In this document: in pieces, positions 54,070-62,604 of the stretch | Position numbering within the stretch: position 1 is the first letter of the stretch | Layout of the letters: each line of letters starts with the position of its first letter | From: Roseiarcus sp963798015 | GTDB lineage: Bacteria > Pseudomonadota > Alphaproteobacteria > Rhizobiales > Beijerinckiaceae | Direction of reading: 5' to 3' | Length of the DNA: 64,000 nucleotides | Assembly: GCA_963798015.1 (NCBI GenBank) | Contig: CAWCSA010000009.1 | Location: forward strand, 1 to 64,000 | Notes under the pieces: generated by a model | The model's database searches: none | Told to the model about the DNA's origin: nothing | Seen by the model: only the letters and a program-made list of their open reading frames with translations | Made by a program: the position numbers and the translations under genes

Positions 54070-54590
54070 GCCCAACCGCCACGGCGTTGGATCCTGAAGT
54101 CGCCGGAACACGTTTTCTCCATCGATGCGCTTACCCGAGCTCTTCCTGACGCGATGCTCGTGTTTGTGCACCGAGATCCCGGTCATGTGCTTGTCTCAGC
54201 CGCCTGGCCTGACGGAGCTTCTGCGCGCGCCTTTCACCATTGCGATTGATCGGCGAGAGCAAGGTGGCCGACTACTGGTAGGACGGGATGCAGCGGATGG
54301 TCAAAGTCGCGGACGATCTGCGCTCCCGACTGGTTCATGTGCAATATAGCTCGCTCGCTCGTCTCCGATCCGATCGGGACGATCGCACAGAGCTTTCGGC
54401 CTCGAGTTCTCGCAAGAGGCGCGGGACGCGATGTCGGCTAAAGTCGCGCGGGCGCCGAACGGCGGCTACGGTGCCAACCGTTACCTGCCCGAGGAATTTG
54501 GAATCGATCCGGAGCGTGAGCGCGCGCGCCGCCATCTATATCGAGTATATCGAGCGCTTCGGCATCACTACCGACTTGAGGTGAGGCCGG
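54070..54590 (+). pseudogene. sulfotransferase-family remnant
   Basis: WILKSPEHVFSIDALTRALPDAMLVFVHRDPGHVLVSAA is the PAPS-binding 3'-phosphate motif region (LKSPEH, HRDP). DGMQRMVKVADDLRSRLVHVQYSSL, then KVARAPNGGYGANRYLPEEFGIDPERERARRHL follow in other frames, with stops between. Decayed beyond function. Confidence 0.6.
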
Positions 54591-55051
54591 GCTGGTCAAA
54601 CGTTTGTTCGACCATGCAGGGCGCTAAGTCGCGGTTGTTCATGGGACTACGCCGCCCGCTTTTGCTCCGCGTTGCCGCTTCGAGCGTCATCGCTTTTCCT
54701 TTTAACTGACACAACTCCGACAACTGATCCGGCTACGAGGAACGGGATTTCGATGTGATGGCTCTGAACTCCATCACGTCGGCGGATTTTCCAAGGGCGC
54801 TGGTTGTATCGGGTTCGGTCCGCCGTCCGGTGCGCACAATCGGCGTCATGAATCACCAGATTGAGCTAGGTGCAGCTCAATAGCGGGAGCGGTCACCTCC
54901 CTCGAGGCCGCACGGGCCGCTCTCGCTTCTCCAACGTGGCCGAAAGCGCTATTTGCCGAAGCGGACGCGGCGCCAGGCATACCCTTAGAACCAAAATTTG
55001 TGATCGCCTCGCGCCGGAACGAACGGCGGCATCCCGAGTTCCGATTGCATC
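54591..55051. other. no recognised gene
   Basis: About 460 bases with only short frames. No repeat or RNA structure that I can support. Confidence 0.4.
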
Positions 55052-55252
55052 ATGCCGATAACTCCGCAGCCAGAGCAACCGATCCCCGTTCCCAAGCCGG
55101 AAGTTGTCCGTCCGCCGACGCCATCGGAAGAGCCGCAACCCGAAAAGGGCCCCGACATGCCCCAACCGGGTCCGGACGTCGTCGTGCCGCCGGGACCTGA
55201 CGTGATTGCGCCGTCACAACCACAAGAAATTCCGCCCGCCGGTCCGGGCTGA
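55052..55252 (+). CDS. proline-rich small protein
   Basis: 66 residues, one third proline: MPITPQPEQPIPVPKPEVVRPPTPSEEP...GPDVVVPPGPDVIAPSQPQEIPPAGPG. No signal peptide, no Cys. The GPDVVVPPGPDVIAP stretch repeats. Weak ribosome site. Similar Pro-rich small proteins of unknown role are frequent in this order; it may also be chance in GC-rich DNA. Confidence 0.45.
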   Translation: MPITPQPEQPIPVPKPEVVRPPTPSEEPQPEKGPDMPQPGPDVVVPPGPDVIAPSQPQEIPPAGPG

Positions 55253-55355
55253 TAACCGTAACCTGCCGGCCGATCTCAAGAACTCGCAACATGGGCCGCC
55301 GTCAGCAGCCGTAATGGACGCGCGCGGTGTTAGAGCCGCCGTAAAGGCTGGCAGG

Positions 55356-55634
55356 CTACGTCTTAGATCGTGAGTGACGCGACGTCTTGCCCTCGGCCTC
55401 ATCCCTCGCGGTTTCCCCGCGGCGCTCTTTGCCCTTTGTGTGTCGCAAATGCTCTTCGTTTTCTTTTGGCGTCTGCTGGTTGGATTCGCCAGCTTCGCTG
55501 AGAGCGATCGCCACCGCCTGCTTGCGGTTTTTCACCTTCTGTCCGCTCGTCCCAGACCTAAGCTCGCCATGCTTGAACTCGTGCATGACCCTCTCGACGG
55601 TTTCCTTCTGCGGCTCGGATTCGCGCGGCGCCAT
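55356..55634 (-). CDS. DUF6496-type small protein
   Basis: 92 residues. ETVERVMHEFKHGELRSGTSGQKVKNRKQAVAIALSEAG is the conserved family core; the rest is highly charged (KENEEHLRHTKGKERRGETARDEAEGKTSRHSRSKT). Function unknown. It is often found near stress or repair genes; here it is divergent from a DNA ligase gene. Confidence 0.75.
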   Translation of the reverse strand: MAPRESEPQKETVERVMHEFKHGELRSGTSGQKVKNRKQAVAIALSEAGESNQQTPKENEEHLRHTKGKERRGETARDEAEGKTSRHSRSKT

Positions 55635-55803
55635 TTGTCATCTCCATCTGACCTGCCTCGACCTTATTAACTTGGATCTGGCGAAGCGGTTCCGGGAGCT
55701 TTGAATGCCGGCGCTCGCGGCTCGCGAGAGGCCCGCGCTGGAACCGACCTGGTCTGCGCTCGTTGAGCGACACACGTTGCAGGCTGAGAATGGAGGTTCG
55801 TGG

Positions 55804-56856
55804 ATGAACGCTCGTAGGACGCACAGCGTCGCGTTCGCGGATTCACCCTCGCGGCCCGCCGCGCCCATGGAGGCGAGATCCGCGGAATCGCTTCCGAATG
55901 AACCGGGGAAATGGCAATTCGAGCCGAAATGGGACGGCTTTCGCTGCCTTGCTTTTAAGGATGCCGGCGCCGTCGAGCTAAGGGGAAAGTCCGGGACGTC
56001 GCTCGGCCGCTTCTTCCCCGAAATTGTGGCGATTCTGCTGGACGTTCCATTCGAGCGATTTGTCGTCGACGGCGAACTGGTCATCGAGCTGAACAGGCGT
56101 ATGACTTTTGACGCACTGCAGGCGAGGCTGCACCCCGCGGCAAGCCGAATTCGTCGTCTGTCGCAAGAAACGCCGGCGCGACTGATCCTTTTCGACATGC
56201 TGGTTGGGCCCGATGGCTCGCGAGTAGAGGCCTTGCCGCTCACTGAGCGGCGAAGCGCGCTCGAAAGCTTCGGCCAGAAGGCCGCCATCGCGGGCAAGCT
56301 TATCGTCACGCCGTGCACTCGAGACCTGACGCAAGCGACGCAATGGCTCGACGATTTCGATCGCGACGGGAGAGACGGGGTGGTCGCCAAGCGGCTGGAC
56401 GAAAAATATCTCAGCGGCGAGCGCGCGATGATCAAGGTCAAGCGCTTGCGGACCGCCGATTGCGTGGTTGGAGGCTTTCGATACCTGAGCGGCAGCAACG
56501 AGGTGGGCTCTCTGCTGCTGGGCCTCTACAACACGCAAGGCCTGCTGGATCATGTCGGCTTCACCTCGACGATCGCCAATGACGAGCGCACGGCGCTGAC
56601 CCGAAAGCTTCGCGCTTTGCAGGCGCGGCCAGGTTTCACCGGCAAGGCGCCGGGAGGCCCCAGCCGCTGGAGCACGGAGCGTAGCGGCGAATGGGAGCCG
56701 TTGCGGCCGGAGCTGGTGGTCGAGGTCCGATACGATCACGTGACGGGCGACCGGTTCCGCCACGGGACCAAGCTCCTGCGCTTCAGGCCCGACAAGGCGC
56801 CGCGGCAGTGCTCGATCGATCAGATCGTCGCGCCGCCACGAGCCGATCGAGGTTGA
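55804..56856 (+). CDS. stand-alone ATP-dependent DNA ligase
   Basis: 350 residues from ATG 55804, which has GGAGG nine bases upstream (the frame is open to 55705). FEPKWDGFRCLAF is motif I with the adenylated Lys. VVDGELVIEL is motif III, LFDMLV is IIIa, DGVVAKRLDEKYLSGERAMIKVKR spans IV-V, and an OB-fold end includes VEVRYDHVTGDRFRHGTKLLRFRPDKAP. There are no LigD polymerase or nuclease domains, so it is LigC-like. Probably for short-patch or NHEJ-type repair. Confidence 0.88.
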   Translation: MNARRTHSVAFADSPSRPAAPMEARSAESLPNEPGKWQFEPKWDGFRCLAFKDAGAVELRGKSGTSLGRFFPEIVAILLDVPFERFVVDGELVIELNRRMTFDALQARLHPAASRIRRLSQETPARLILFDMLVGPDGSRVEALPLTERRSALESFGQKAAIAGKLIVTPCTRDLTQATQWLDDFDRDGRDGVVAKRLDEKYLSGERAMIKVKRLRTADCVVGGFRYLSGSNEVGSLLLGLYNTQGLLDHVGFTSTIANDERTALTRKLRALQARPGFTGKAPGGPSRWSTERSGEWEPLRPELVVEVRYDHVTGDRFRHGTKLLRFRPDKAPRQCSIDQIVAPPRADRG

Positions 56857-56890
56857 TCTGTGAATACAACCCTCGCGGCAAATCGATGCA

Positions 56891-56961
56891 AATAGAACGA
56901 AGCTAAACGAGCTTAAACGATAGTAAACGCTAGTAAATTTGCTTTCATTTGCTAGCGTTTA
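56891..56961. repeat. 10-bp-phased repeat array ending in an inverted repeat
   Basis: Five consecutive 10-base units with core TAAACG or close variants start at 56891, 56901, 56911, 56921 and 56931 (TAGAACGA, TAAACGA, TAAACGA, TAAACGC, TAAATTT). The unit TAAACGCTAGTAAAT (56924-56938) is repeated inverted as ATTTGCTAGCGTTTA (56947-56961), matching 14 of 15 bases around an 8-base loop. It lies in an AT-rich 300-base gap. Such spacing puts all sites on one face of the helix, as in iterons or multi-site operators. Function unknown. Confidence 0.7.
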
Positions 56962-57140
56962 TTCTTTCGAATCGAGAATTTTCAATGGGTTACAGCCGAT
57001 TCAAATAAAACAATTTATCCTCTTTCTCGCTTCCCGCGTCGGGTTGTAAACGTGGGTCGTGAACTCTCGTCATCCAACTCGCAGGGCTCGCGCAAAGTCT
57101 TCATTGCCGAACATTATAACGTGACATTCCGTTTTTGGCA

Positions 57141-57158
57141 AGACAATACTGTCAAGCT
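57141..57158. repeat. 18-bp target duplication, left copy
   Basis: AGACAATACTGTCAAGCT here is repeated exactly at 58548-58565, directly outside the ISNCY element. It contains GACA-N4-TGTC, a short dyad. Confidence 0.85.
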
Positions 57159-58547
57159 GTCGGTAGCAGACGATATGTCCGGTTTAGGTAGCGCACGATC
57201 TGTCCGGTAGATCCGGCCCTTTTTGGAGGGGTTGGATGCGCTGGACAGAAGCCCTTCAGGGTGTGCGCATGACGGTGTTTTTGAACGTTCTGAACCGCTG
57301 GGAATCGGCGGAGCTGAACCAGGAAGAGGCGGCTGAGTTGCTCGGCGTGAGCGAGCGGACGTTCCGGCGCTGGACGCGGCGTTACGAAGAGGAAGGCGAG
57401 GCTGGGCTTGTCGACCGCCGGCTCGGCCAGGCGTCGGGCAGGCGGGTTCCCGCCGATCGGGCGGAGGAAGTGGAGCGGCTTTACCGCGAGCGCTACCAGG
57501 GTTTTACGGTCAAGCACTTCCACGAGCATCTGATCAAGGATCACGGCTTCGGCTGGGGCTACACCTGGACGAAGCTGCATCTTCAGTGGGCGGGCGTTGT
57601 GGCGAAGGCGCCGCGCAAGGGCGCCCACCGGCGCAAGCGCGAGCGGCGGCCACTGCCGGGCATGATGCTGCACCAGGACGGCTCGCGCCACGAATGGCTC
57701 GAGGGCCAGCCGGCGCTCGACCTGATCGTGACGCTCGACGATGCGACGGGGGCGATCTATTCGGCCTTTCTCATCGAGGAGGAGGGCACGGCCTCGACCT
57801 TCCGGGCGCTGAAGGAGGTTTTCGCCGAGCACGGCCTGCCGATGAGCCTCTATACGGATCGCGGCTCGCACTATTTCCGCACCACCAAGGCCGGCGAGAT
57901 CGACCGCGGCTCACCGACCCAGGTCGGGCGAGCCCTTGAGCAGCTCGGAATCGAGCATATCGGGGCTTTCTCTCCCCAGGCCCGTGGCCGTTCGGAACGG
58001 ATGTTCGGCACGCTTCAGGGCCGGCTGCCCAAGGAGCTCCGGCTCGCCGGCATAACCGATGTGGAGGCGGCCAACGCCTTCATCCGCGACCGCTATCTGC
58101 CGGAACACAACGCCCGCTTTGCGGTCGATCCGGCCGGCGAGGGTTCAGCCTTCACGCCGATCCCTGGCGTCAATCTCGATGAGATCCTGTGCGTGCAGGA
58201 GGAGCGTCAGGTCATGAACGACAATTGCGTGTCCTACCGGACGCTGAAACTGCAGATCCCCGAAAGCCCGATGCGGCCCCATTTCGTCAAGGCGCGGGTC
58301 AAGGTCCACGTCTACCCCGACGGCTCCCACGCCCTCTTCCACGGGCCCCGCTGCATCGGCCGATATGACCAGAACGGAGCGATCAGAGATGCGAAAAACG
58401 CCGCTTAAATCCGCTCGGCGGCGAAGCCCTCGTGGACGGCATGGACAAGCCTCCGGCTTGCCCACCCCGCCCACGAGGCAGAACAGAACCAGAAGAAGCG
58501 GACATATGATGGGCTACCAAAACCGGACAACTTAATTCGCTATCGAC
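57159..58547 (+). mobile_element. ISNCY (IS1202-like) insertion sequence
   Basis: Inverted ends of about 34 bases with mismatches: GTCGGTAGC...TGTCCGGTTTAGGTAGC on the left, GTCGATAGC...TGTCCGGTTTTGGTAGC on the reverse strand from 58547. Length 1389 bp, flanked by perfect 18-bp direct repeats. Long target duplications are known for the IS1202 group. The transposase is intact and the duplication unmutated, so insertion seems recent. Confidence 0.85.
57236..58408 (+). CDS. ISNCY-family transposase
   Basis: 390 residues from ATG 57236 (GGAGG upstream). HTH LNQEEAAELLGVSERTFRRWTRRYEEEGEAGLVDRRLGQ. The integrase core has LHQDGSRHEWLEG, LYTDRGSHYF and RGRSERMFGTLQGRLPKELR for the DDE acids. A C-terminal beta-rich part (CVQEERQVMNDNCVSYRTLKLQIPES...VKVHVYPDGSHALFHG) follows. 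Complete. Confidence 0.9.
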   Translation: MRWTEALQGVRMTVFLNVLNRWESAELNQEEAAELLGVSERTFRRWTRRYEEEGEAGLVDRRLGQASGRRVPADRAEEVERLYRERYQGFTVKHFHEHLIKDHGFGWGYTWTKLHLQWAGVVAKAPRKGAHRRKRERRPLPGMMLHQDGSRHEWLEGQPALDLIVTLDDATGAIYSAFLIEEEGTASTFRALKEVFAEHGLPMSLYTDRGSHYFRTTKAGEIDRGSPTQVGRALEQLGIEHIGAFSPQARGRSERMFGTLQGRLPKELRLAGITDVEAANAFIRDRYLPEHNARFAVDPAGEGSAFTPIPGVNLDEILCVQEERQVMNDNCVSYRTLKLQIPESPMRPHFVKARVKVHVYPDGSHALFHGPRCIGRYDQNGAIRDAKNAA

Positions 58548-58565
58548 AGACAATACTGTCAAGCT
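58548..58565. repeat. 18-bp target duplication, right copy
   Basis: Exact repeat of 57141-58 on the far side of the ISNCY element. Confidence 0.85.
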
Positions 58566-58929
58566 CGAATCGTTTCAGTGCGGAAAGTGGCGGTGCGGAA
58601 AGATGCGAGCCGGAAAACGAGGCTCGCCGCCGCCGTTAAGCCAGGCGCGGTCGCCAATTCAATGGTATTTCGGCGCGTCGAGGCGGCTCCAGCTTCACAA
58701 TGCGCGGCTTGAAGCCATCAGGCGGCGATGCTCGGAACACTTTTGTTGTGGGCAAGTTGATCAAATAACGGAGCGCCACGCCAAGTTCATGCGGGACGTT
58801 CGAAGAGACCGGAATCAAATTGGCGAATAAGGCGCTTCCCCGCCTCCGCGACGACGGTGAGAATCGACAAGCGGGCGAAAAGCATGATCAACTCGATGGT
58901 CGTTCCTCGCACAACCTCTCGGACCGTAG
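58566..58929. other. no recognised gene before the sensor kinase
   Basis: About 360 bases that must contain the promoter of the downstream kinase gene. Short frames only; I see no clear promoter. Confidence 0.4.
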
Positions 58930-61900
58930 ATGAGCGATGATGATCATGGGGTCCGTCTTGCCGAAGACGGAGGAGGAGCGAGCCAGAAAGTAGTCGGGAA
59001 GCGCTTCCCAACTGTCGGCATCGGAACGTCCGCCGGGGGCGTCCACGCCCTGCAGATGTTTTTCGACAGTGTGCCCGAAGACGTCGACGCCGCTTTCGTC
59101 GTTATCGTGCATCTCGACCCAGGTCGACAGAGCGAGCTTTCCAACATTCTCGCCGCTCGGACGAAAATGCCGGTGACCCAAGTTTCTGGCCTGACGCCAA
59201 TCGAGCCCCGCCACGTCTATGTTATCCCGCCAAACCGGCAACTCGTGGTGACCGACCAGCATCTCGCGACCGCCGAGTTCGACGAGCCGCGCTGGCATCG
59301 AGCGCCGATCGATCTCTTTTTTCGGTCGCTCGCGGCCCAGCATGGCGACGACTTCGCGATTGTTCTTTCGGGCGCGGGTTCAGACGGGTCGGTGGGCATC
59401 AAAGCAGTCAAAGAAGCCGGGGGCATCATTCTGGTTCAGGAACCGGAAGAAGCCGAATACGGATCCATGCCGCGCAGCGCTGTCGCGACAGGCCTCGCCG
59501 ATTTCGTTCTGCCGGTGCGGGAGATCGCCGCCCGACTCCCCGAGTTGATTCGCATCCGGCGAAACCTGCCGTCAGATGATCTCACCGAGACGGACGGGGA
59601 GGCGATGCAGCGCATTCTCTCCCACCTGCGGGTTCGCTCGGGACACGACTTCTCGAGTTATAAGAAATCGACGATTCGCCGACGCATCGCGCGCAGAATG
59701 CAGGTTCAGCGGGCGGCGACGATGGCGGACTACCTCGTGACCTTACGCGAAAATCCTTCGGAGGCGCAGGCGCTGTTCGCCGATCTTCTCATCTCTGTGA
59801 CGACGTTCTTTCGCGATACGAGCGCGTTCGACAAGCTTGCGGCGTTGGTCATTCCTCGCCTGTTCGACGACAAAGGCGCTTCCGATACGATTCGCGTCTG
59901 GGTTCCGGGCTGCGCCACTGGCGAAGAGGCCTATTCGATTGCGATCCTGCTGCTTGAGGAAGCGGCTCGTCACGAGATCCGCTGTGGGCTGCAGGTCTTT
60001 GCTTCCGATCTCGATGATGGCGCTTTAATCGCTGCCCGGGAGGGTCGTTATCCGATCGCCATCGAAGCCGACATGACGGAGGAACGGTTACGGCGCTTCT
60101 TCACCCGCGAAGGCGACCATTATCGTGTGACGCGCGAATTGCGCGACATGGTGTTGATCGCCAAGCACAGCCTTCTGAGGGATCCGCCATTTTCGCGCGT
60201 CGACCTCATCTCCTGCCGGAACGTCCTCATCTACCTCGACCGCGAGGTGCAGCAGGAGGTTTGCGCCACCTTTCACTTTGCCATGCGCCGGTCGGGTTAC
60301 CTCTTCCTCGGCTCGTCCGAAGGCGCGGATAGTCCCGCCGGGGCGTTCCGCCCCATTGAACGCGAATCGAGAATTTATCAGCGCACGTCCATTCCGTCCG
60401 AGGTACGGGTTACGCCCCGGTCAGGCGCCGTGACCTTTGGACTTGAGCGCTTGCCGCCGCGAACGTCGGCCCCATTTCGCCCGCAGATCGAGGCGGGAGT
60501 TCATCGCGAGGCGCTGGAGCGATTGGCGCCCCCGAGCGTCATTGTCGACGAGTCCTACCGGGTGGTGCATCTGTCTGAGCACGCCGGGCGCTATCTGCAG
60601 CCGTCTGGCGGGACGCTGACCAACGATATCGCCGAACTCGCGCGCGAGGAATTGAGGTTCGATGTCCGCGCGGCGCTCCACCGAGCCTTCGAGCACAATG
60701 AAGCGAGTCTCAACGGGCCGATCGGCGTCCGCTTTAACGGTTCGGCGCGATGGGTTTATTTGCAGACAAGACCCTTACACTCTGAACCCAGCGCCAGCCG
60801 CTCCGCCATCGTCTTTTTCTTCGAGGGCGAGGCGCTTGGCGAGGCGTCGCTGACTTCCACGAAAATTGAAGAACAGGCGAACGGCGAGCACGTGCAGCAG
60901 GTTCTGCAGGAATTGCAGTTCAGTCAATCGCAGCTTCGGGCCTCACGAGAGGAATATGAAGGGGCGAACGAGGAACTGCGGGCGGCCAACGAAGAGCTGC
61001 AGTCGGTCAATGAGGAATATCGCTCGACCGCCGAAGAGCTGGAGACCAGCAAGGAGGAGCTGCAGTCGATCAACGAGGAGCTGCAGACCGTAAATAGCGA
61101 GCTCAAGACGAAACTCGAAAGCGTCTCGCGCGCCCATAGCGATGTCCAGAATCTCATGGCCGCGACAGACGTTGGAATTTTGTTCCTGGATCCGCAAATG
61201 CGCATCAAGCGTTTTACGCCGCTCATCTCGGAACTGTTCAATATCGCGGCGGGCGATGAGGGCCGCTTGATCACCGACTTCACCCATCGCCTCGACTACG
61301 ACGGTCTGGCGGGGGATGCGCGCAAGGTTCTGCGCGATCTGGCTTCGACGCAACGTGAAGTGCACGGCAAGGATGGCAGCTGGTATCTCACTCGGTTCAA
61401 GCCGTATCGCACGGTCGAGGACAAAATAGATGGCGTCGTCGTCACGTTCGTCGATATCGGCGAGCGGCGCCGCGCCGAGGATGCGCTGAGAGAAAGCGAA
61501 TCCCGGATGCGGATCATGGTTGGGGAATTGCAGCACCGCACGCGCAATTTGATGGCCGTCGTGATGGCCATGGTCGAAAGGACCGCGGCTTCCGGGCAAA
61601 CGCTGGCGGAATTCAAGGCGAGCCTGAGGGGTCGCCTCATTGCGCTTGCCAGGGTGCAGGGCTTGTTGTCCCGTTCGCCCTCAGGCGATGGCGTCACTTT
61701 TGACAATCTTCTTGAATCAGAACTCTCCGCTCAATCTGAGACTGGCGGCACCGTGACGTTCAATGGACCGGCGGGCGTCGTACTTCGACCGATCTCGGTT
61801 CAGGCATTGGCAATGGCTTTGCACGAACTGACAACGAACGCCCTGAAGTACGGAGCGTTGGGTCGAAAAAACGGGCGGCTTGACATTCGTTGGCGGATCC

Positions 61901-62148
61901 AAACTGAGAGCGGCACGCCGTGGATCCTTGTCGACTGGAAGGAAAGCGGCGTCGAGACCACTCAAACGACTTCGGCGCCGAATGGAGCCGGGAATGGTCG
62001 GCGCCTCATCGAGGACGCTTTGCCCTACCAGTTCGGAGCTCGGACAACTTTTGCAATCGAGCCCGACGGCGCCCGCTGCACGATCGCGCTTCCGCTCTCC
62101 GGAGGGCACACTGAGGAGATCCAGGATGGCCGGCTCGGCGCTTCGTGA
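58930..62148 (+). CDS. CheB-CheR-PAS-HWE histidine kinase fusion
   Basis: 1072 residues. Residues 25-215: CheB methylesterase (GTSAGGVHALQ, VVIVHLDPGRQSEL, LSGAGSDGSVGIKAVKEAGG give Ser, His, Asp). 230-500: CheR methyltransferase (FSSYKKSTIRRRIARRM, VWVPGCATGEEAYSIAILL, LISCRNVLIYLD). 640-735: coiled coil of EEL repeats (ANEELRAANEELQSVNEE). 735-850: PAS. 860-1065: HWE/HisKA_2 kinase (VGELQHRTRNLMAVV with the phospho-His, ALHELTTNALKYGALG, ATP lid GRRLIEDALPYQFGA). No receiver; it overlaps the next gene's start. Cytoplasmic sensor linking methylation-type modules to phospho-signalling. Confidence 0.93.
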   Translation: MSDDDHGVRLAEDGGGASQKVVGKRFPTVGIGTSAGGVHALQMFFDSVPEDVDAAFVVIVHLDPGRQSELSNILAARTKMPVTQVSGLTPIEPRHVYVIPPNRQLVVTDQHLATAEFDEPRWHRAPIDLFFRSLAAQHGDDFAIVLSGAGSDGSVGIKAVKEAGGIILVQEPEEAEYGSMPRSAVATGLADFVLPVREIAARLPELIRIRRNLPSDDLTETDGEAMQRILSHLRVRSGHDFSSYKKSTIRRRIARRMQVQRAATMADYLVTLRENPSEAQALFADLLISVTTFFRDTSAFDKLAALVIPRLFDDKGASDTIRVWVPGCATGEEAYSIAILLLEEAARHEIRCGLQVFASDLDDGALIAAREGRYPIAIEADMTEERLRRFFTREGDHYRVTRELRDMVLIAKHSLLRDPPFSRVDLISCRNVLIYLDREVQQEVCATFHFAMRRSGYLFLGSSEGADSPAGAFRPIERESRIYQRTSIPSEVRVTPRSGAVTFGLERLPPRTSAPFRPQIEAGVHREALERLAPPSVIVDESYRVVHLSEHAGRYLQPSGGTLTNDIAELAREELRFDVRAALHRAFEHNEASLNGPIGVRFNGSARWVYLQTRPLHSEPSASRSAIVFFFEGEALGEASLTSTKIEEQANGEHVQQVLQELQFSQSQLRASREEYEGANEELRAANEELQSVNEEYRSTAEELETSKEELQSINEELQTVNSELKTKLESVSRAHSDVQNLMAATDVGILFLDPQMRIKRFTPLISELFNIAAGDEGRLITDFTHRLDYDGLAGDARKVLRDLASTQREVHGKDGSWYLTRFKPYRTVEDKIDGVVVTFVDIGERRRAEDALRESESRMRIMVGELQHRTRNLMAVVMAMVERTAASGQTLAEFKASLRGRLIALARVQGLLSRSPSGDGVTFDNLLESELSAQSETGGTVTFNGPAGVVLRPISVQALAMALHELTTNALKYGALGRKNGRLDIRWRIQTESGTPWILVDWKESGVETTQTTSAPNGAGNGRRLIEDALPYQFGARTTFAIEPDGARCTIALPLSGGHTEEIQDGRLGAS

Positions 62149-62500
62149 TCGCCGCATTCTCGTCGTCGAGGATGAATATCTTGTCGCGATGAGTTTGGCC
62201 GAAGCCCTGCAAGACGCTGGATCGATTGTCGTGGGCCCGGTTCCCTCTGTCGAGAAGGCGATCAAGAAAATCGAGTTGGAGGCTCATATCGACGGCGCTG
62301 TTGTGGACGTCAATCTCGGCGGCGTGCTTGCCTACGCAGTTGCGGACCTGCTCATCGCCAAAAAAATTCCGTTCGTCTTTACCTCAGGTTATGAGGATAA
62401 CCTCCTTCGGGACCGATATTCTCGAGTTAAGAATTGCGCTAAACCGTATCTGTTTTCGGCAATGGAGGAAGCGCTGGTTGAAGCCATGTCGCTCGCATGA
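62126..62500 (+). CDS. single-domain response regulator
   Basis: 124 residues from ATG 62126 (GGAG eight bases before), overlapping the kinase end by 23 bases. RILVVEDEYLVAMSLAEAL holds the acidic pair, GAVVDVNLGG the phospho-acceptor Asp, FVFTSGYEDNLL the Ser/Thr and NCAKPYLFSAM the Lys. No output domain, as is usual for partners of HWE kinases. Surely the cognate receiver of the upstream kinase. Confidence 0.92.
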   Translation: MAGSALRDRRILVVEDEYLVAMSLAEALQDAGSIVVGPVPSVEKAIKKIELEAHIDGAVVDVNLGGVLAYAVADLLIAKKIPFVFTSGYEDNLLRDRYSRVKNCAKPYLFSAMEEALVEAMSLA

Positions 62501-62604
62501 CGACCCAGGCGCTCAAAAGCTAGTTTAGAGACGTCGTCGCCCCGCGCTTGGCCAATTGGGGGCCATTGACCTGACGCCGTTCCCTTTCCCGTTGAGAGAC
62601 TCGT

